The notes under the pieces were generated by a model that was not told the origin of the DNA, did not search any database, and saw only the letters and a list, made by a program, of their open reading frames with translations. From CAYHZL01 sp964361075 (lineage in GTDB: Bacteria; Bacteroidota; Ignavibacteria; UBA10030; UBA8401), in the NCBI GenBank assembly GCA_964361075.1, contig CAYHZL010000162.1, positions 1 to 8,131 of the forward strand: 8,131 bases of DNA. The letters are read 5' to 3'. Position 1 is the first letter of the stretch. Each line of letters starts with the position of its first letter. Made by a program: the position numbers and the translations under genes. Of this stretch, positions 6,233 to 8,131 are shown piece after piece.

Positions 6233-7249
6233 ATGTCGTCCTACAAAGGCAAAGTGATTACACTCGAGCGTCATATTAATGATGGCGAGCGTCAGCATCC
6301 CGGTGCATCGGGAAATTTTTCTGCGCTCTTGCGCGATTTATCATTGGCAATAAAAATTATTTGGCGTGAAGTAACAAAGGCAGGGCTTGTAAATATTCTT
6401 GGCGTTGCAGGGAAAGAAAATTCGTCCGGAGATTCTGTAAAAAAATTAGATGTGTTTGCTGATGAAACAATTTATAAGGCTATGGATCACGGCGGGCATT
6501 TGTGCTGTATGGGTTCTGAAGAGAATGAAAATATTTTGCTTATTCCGAAGCATTACCCGAAAGGGAAATATGTTTTGCTGTTTGATCCTTTAGACGGCTC
6601 CGGCAATATTGATGCGAATGTAAGTATTGGAACAATTTTTTCTATTTATCGCCGCATCTCTCGCGGAGAAGACGGTACGTTGGATGATTGTTTACAACCG
6701 GGCTATAAACAAATTGCTGCCGGTTATGTAGTGTTCGGTTCGAGTACAATGTTGGTGTACACAACAGGCGATGGCGTGCACGGCTTCACACTTGACCCGA
6801 GCATCGGAGAGTTTTTACTTTCGCACGAAGATATTTTCATGGCGGAGCGTGGAAAAATTTACAGCGTGAACGAAGGCAATTACAAATGGTGGGGCGACGG
6901 TGTAAAAAAATATATTAAATATTTACAGGAAGAAGAGACGGCAACCTCGCGTCCATATTCGGGAAGATATATCGGTTCACTGGTTGCAGATTTTCATCGC
7001 ACACTTCTGTATGGCGGAATTTATTTATATCCAGGAGATTCGCGTAATGCAAATGGCAAACTTCGTTTGATGTACGAAAATAATCCGTTGGCATTTATTT
7101 GTGAGCAAGCCGGTGGTCGCGCCATTGATGGAACGAAACGCATTCTGGATGTGATACCGAATGAATTACATCAGCGCACGCCGCTGTTTATTGGCAGCGA
7201 GGAAGATGTAACTATTTGCGAAAAATTTTTGAAAGGCGAACTGCCGTAA
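6233..7249 (+). CDS. fbp: Class I fructose-1,6-bisphosphatase
   Basis: A 338-residue cytosolic enzyme that hydrolyses fructose 1,6-bisphosphate to fructose 6-phosphate, the committed step of gluconeogenesis. It aligns by eye along its length with E. coli Fbp (332 residues): GSEENE at 94-99 (metal-binding glutamates), FDPLDGSGNID at 117-127 (metal-binding Asp118 and Asp121), YRRISRGEDG at 139-148, GSSTMLVYTTG at 169-179, RYIGSLVADFHR at 245-256 and GKLRLMYENNPLAF at 275-288, which carries the family signature and metal-ligand Glu282. All active-site residues I can check are present. The N-terminal segment SGNFSALLRDLSLAI corresponds to the AMP-regulatory helix region, though AMP control cannot be judged. 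The 197-bp upstream gap suggests its own promoter; I could not pick one with confidence. Its stop overlaps the downstream exonuclease start. Confidence 0.95.
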   Translation: MSSYKGKVITLERHINDGERQHPGASGNFSALLRDLSLAIKIIWREVTKAGLVNILGVAGKENSSGDSVKKLDVFADETIYKAMDHGGHLCCMGSEENENILLIPKHYPKGKYVLLFDPLDGSGNIDANVSIGTIFSIYRRISRGEDGTLDDCLQPGYKQIAAGYVVFGSSTMLVYTTGDGVHGFTLDPSIGEFLLSHEDIFMAERGKIYSVNEGNYKWWGDGVKKYIKYLQEEETATSRPYSGRYIGSLVADFHRTLLYGGIYLYPGDSRNANGKLRLMYENNPLAFICEQAGGRAIDGTKRILDVIPNELHQRTPLFIGSEEDVTICEKFLKGELP

Positions 7250-7818
7250 TGGTGCAGCTACTTTCCGAATGCACGTTTGTTGTTGTTGATGTTGAGACGA
7301 CCGGTTTTTCGCCGCGCACGAGTGCCATTACAGAAATTGCAATGATAAAAGTAAAAGAAGGAAAGTTGATTGACGAGTTTGCTTCGCTTGTGAATCCCGA
7401 AATGCCGATTCCATATTCTATTACTGAACTGACGGGCATTGACGATGAAATGGTGTACGGTGCGCCAACAGTACAAGAAATAGCGCCATCCATTTCAGAA
7501 TTTCTTTCCGATGGAATTTTTACTGCACACAACGCATCGTTCGATCTGGGATTTGTGAATGAAACGCTGCGCAGAGGAAATATTTCAGTAATGGATAACC
7601 GTGTGGTGTGTACGTGCAAACTTGCGAGAAAATTATTGCCGCACCTTCAGAGTAAATCTCTTGAGCCTGTGGCAAAAGCATTAGGCATTCGAACAAAGAA
7701 TTTACACCGCGCTTCTGCGGATGCGTTTATTACTGCGCACGTGTTAATTCATTTTATGAATCACCTGCAATCTAAATTTGCAGTACAGACTTTGGAAGAG
7801 TTGATGAAGTTCCAATAA
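7249..7818 (+). CDS. DEDDh-type 3'-5' exonuclease (DnaQ/epsilon-like, stand-alone)
   Basis: A 189-residue cytosolic exonuclease consisting of the exonuclease domain only. Exo I is FVVVDVETTG (10-19; Asp14, Glu16), Exo II is AHNASFD (93-99; His94, Asn95, Asp99), and Exo III is HRASAD (153-158; His153, Asp158). The H-x4-D spacing makes it the DEDDh class. The family trims 3' ends of DNA or RNA; members include the proofreading epsilon subunit and other free exonucleases. No clear clamp-binding motif or polymerase-binding tail is apparent, so proofreading cannot be asserted. I prefer the ATG at 7249, which overlaps the fbp stop (TAATG) and has AAAGG at 7232-7236. An in-frame ATG at 7216 would add 11 residues inside fbp. 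The overlap implies cotranscription and translational coupling with fbp, a pairing with no obvious metabolic logic. Confidence 0.9.
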   Translation: MVQLLSECTFVVVDVETTGFSPRTSAITEIAMIKVKEGKLIDEFASLVNPEMPIPYSITELTGIDDEMVYGAPTVQEIAPSISEFLSDGIFTAHNASFDLGFVNETLRRGNISVMDNRVVCTCKLARKLLPHLQSKSLEPVAKALGIRTKNLHRASADAFITAHVLIHFMNHLQSKFAVQTLEELMKFQ

Positions 7819-7827
7819 TATTAAAAC

Positions 7828-7978
7828 ATATGGGCAGTTCTAATTATTGCCACAAAGGCACGAAGGCACAAAGTTACACGAAGAAAAATGTCATTACGCA
7901 CTTCATTGTGATTCTTCGCGTCTCTGTGTCTTAGTGGCATAAATTCTTTATGTTTTTAATTTTTGGAACTGCCCATAT
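7828..7978. repeat. Palindromic element D (151 bp), unit type CACNAAGN, perfect 13-bp ends
   Basis: ATATGGGCAGTTC (7828-7840) and GAACTGCCCATAT (7966-7978) are perfectly complementary. Inside, the left arm (7848-7883) consists of four tandem units like CACAAAGG, CACGAAGG, CACAAAGTTA and CACGAAG. The right arm (7914-7939) reads back as CACTAAGA, CACAGAGA and CGCGAAG, one unit fewer. The loop is 7884-7913. The element begins nine bases after the exonuclease stop, so its transcript hairpin may act as a terminator or 3' end stabiliser, though a U-run is not evident right after the outer stem. No coding content. 'Gccactaagacac..aag' type repeats are, from memory, common in environmental genomes. 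Confidence 0.8.
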
Positions 7979-8076
7979 CGTAATTGCTCAGCGAAAACAA
8001 CCCCACCCTTTATCCCCAATGCTGTCAACGTAAGGAATCACTAATGCCACAGTTGTCAAACAAAACAACCAGTACT

Positions 8077-8131
8077 GTCATTGCGAGGCGTTTTTTGCCG
8101 AAGCAATCTTAAAATCATTAAAGAAAAGATT
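8077..8131 (+). repeat. Palindromic element B, copy 2 (cut by window end)
   Basis: Begins GTCATTGCGAGG and is identical to the copy at 1563 for 38 bases. It then differs in the loop of the first hairpin (15 bases against 14) but keeps both stem strands, CAATCTT (8104-8110) and AAGATT (8126-8131). It is in direct orientation with copy 1, about 6.5 kb away. The 98 bases between element D and this copy (7979-8076) hold no gene that I can support. Confidence 0.88.

Noticed and set aside
7848..7939. CRISPR-like short tandem repeats in element D
   Set aside because: Units are only 8-10 bases, degenerate, contiguous without spacers, and mirrored in the opposite arm; this is a palindrome, not an array.
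7979..8076. C-rich CCCCACCCTTTATCCCC stretch and two TGTCAA strings as a possible further repeat end
   Set aside because: No complementary partner or second copy is visible within the window.

Overview
The window looks like a chromosomal segment from a moderately AT-rich, Gram-negative-type bacterium. The mix of a class I fructose-1,6-bisphosphatase, a heterodimeric ABC exporter, an S23-type four-helix-bundle gene and many imperfect palindromic repeats, with weak or absent Shine-Dalgarno (SD) sites before several genes, suggests the Bacteroidota/Chlorobiota/Ignavibacteriota group. This placement is an inference; there is no rRNA or other strong marker.

Left block (1-1514, minus strand, reading leftwards): adenosine deaminase (add, complete), a palindromic repeat element (258-410), the 3' end of an ArsC-family gene that has lost its N-terminal half at the edge of that element, and the first 32 codons of a SixA-type phosphohistidine phosphatase running off the window. 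A 511-bp divergent intergenic region (1515-2025) follows. It holds two more palindromic elements and no gene.

Right block (2026-7818, plus strand): two half-size ABC exporter subunits whose ATP-site motifs are complementary, as in heterodimeric exporters with one degenerate and one catalytic site. Between them sits a four-helix-bundle (23S rRNA intervening-sequence family) gene flanked by an inverted repeat of about 35 bp, which looks like a mobile cassette inserted exactly between the two subunits. Then come class I fructose-1,6-bisphosphatase (fbp, gluconeogenesis) and a DEDDh 3'-5' exonuclease whose start codon overlaps the fbp stop. The tail (7819-8131) holds a 151-bp palindromic element with perfect 13-bp ends and the start of a second copy of the repeat found at 1563.

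The genes themselves are ordinary. What stands out is five palindromic insertions in 8 kb. Four are gene-free and about 140-175 bp long, each with a private outer stem wrapped around an inner palindrome of a recognisable dispersed type; the fifth carries a gene. One has apparently destroyed an ArsC-family gene, and one has split an ABC transporter operon and placed its arm directly against the second subunit's start codon.
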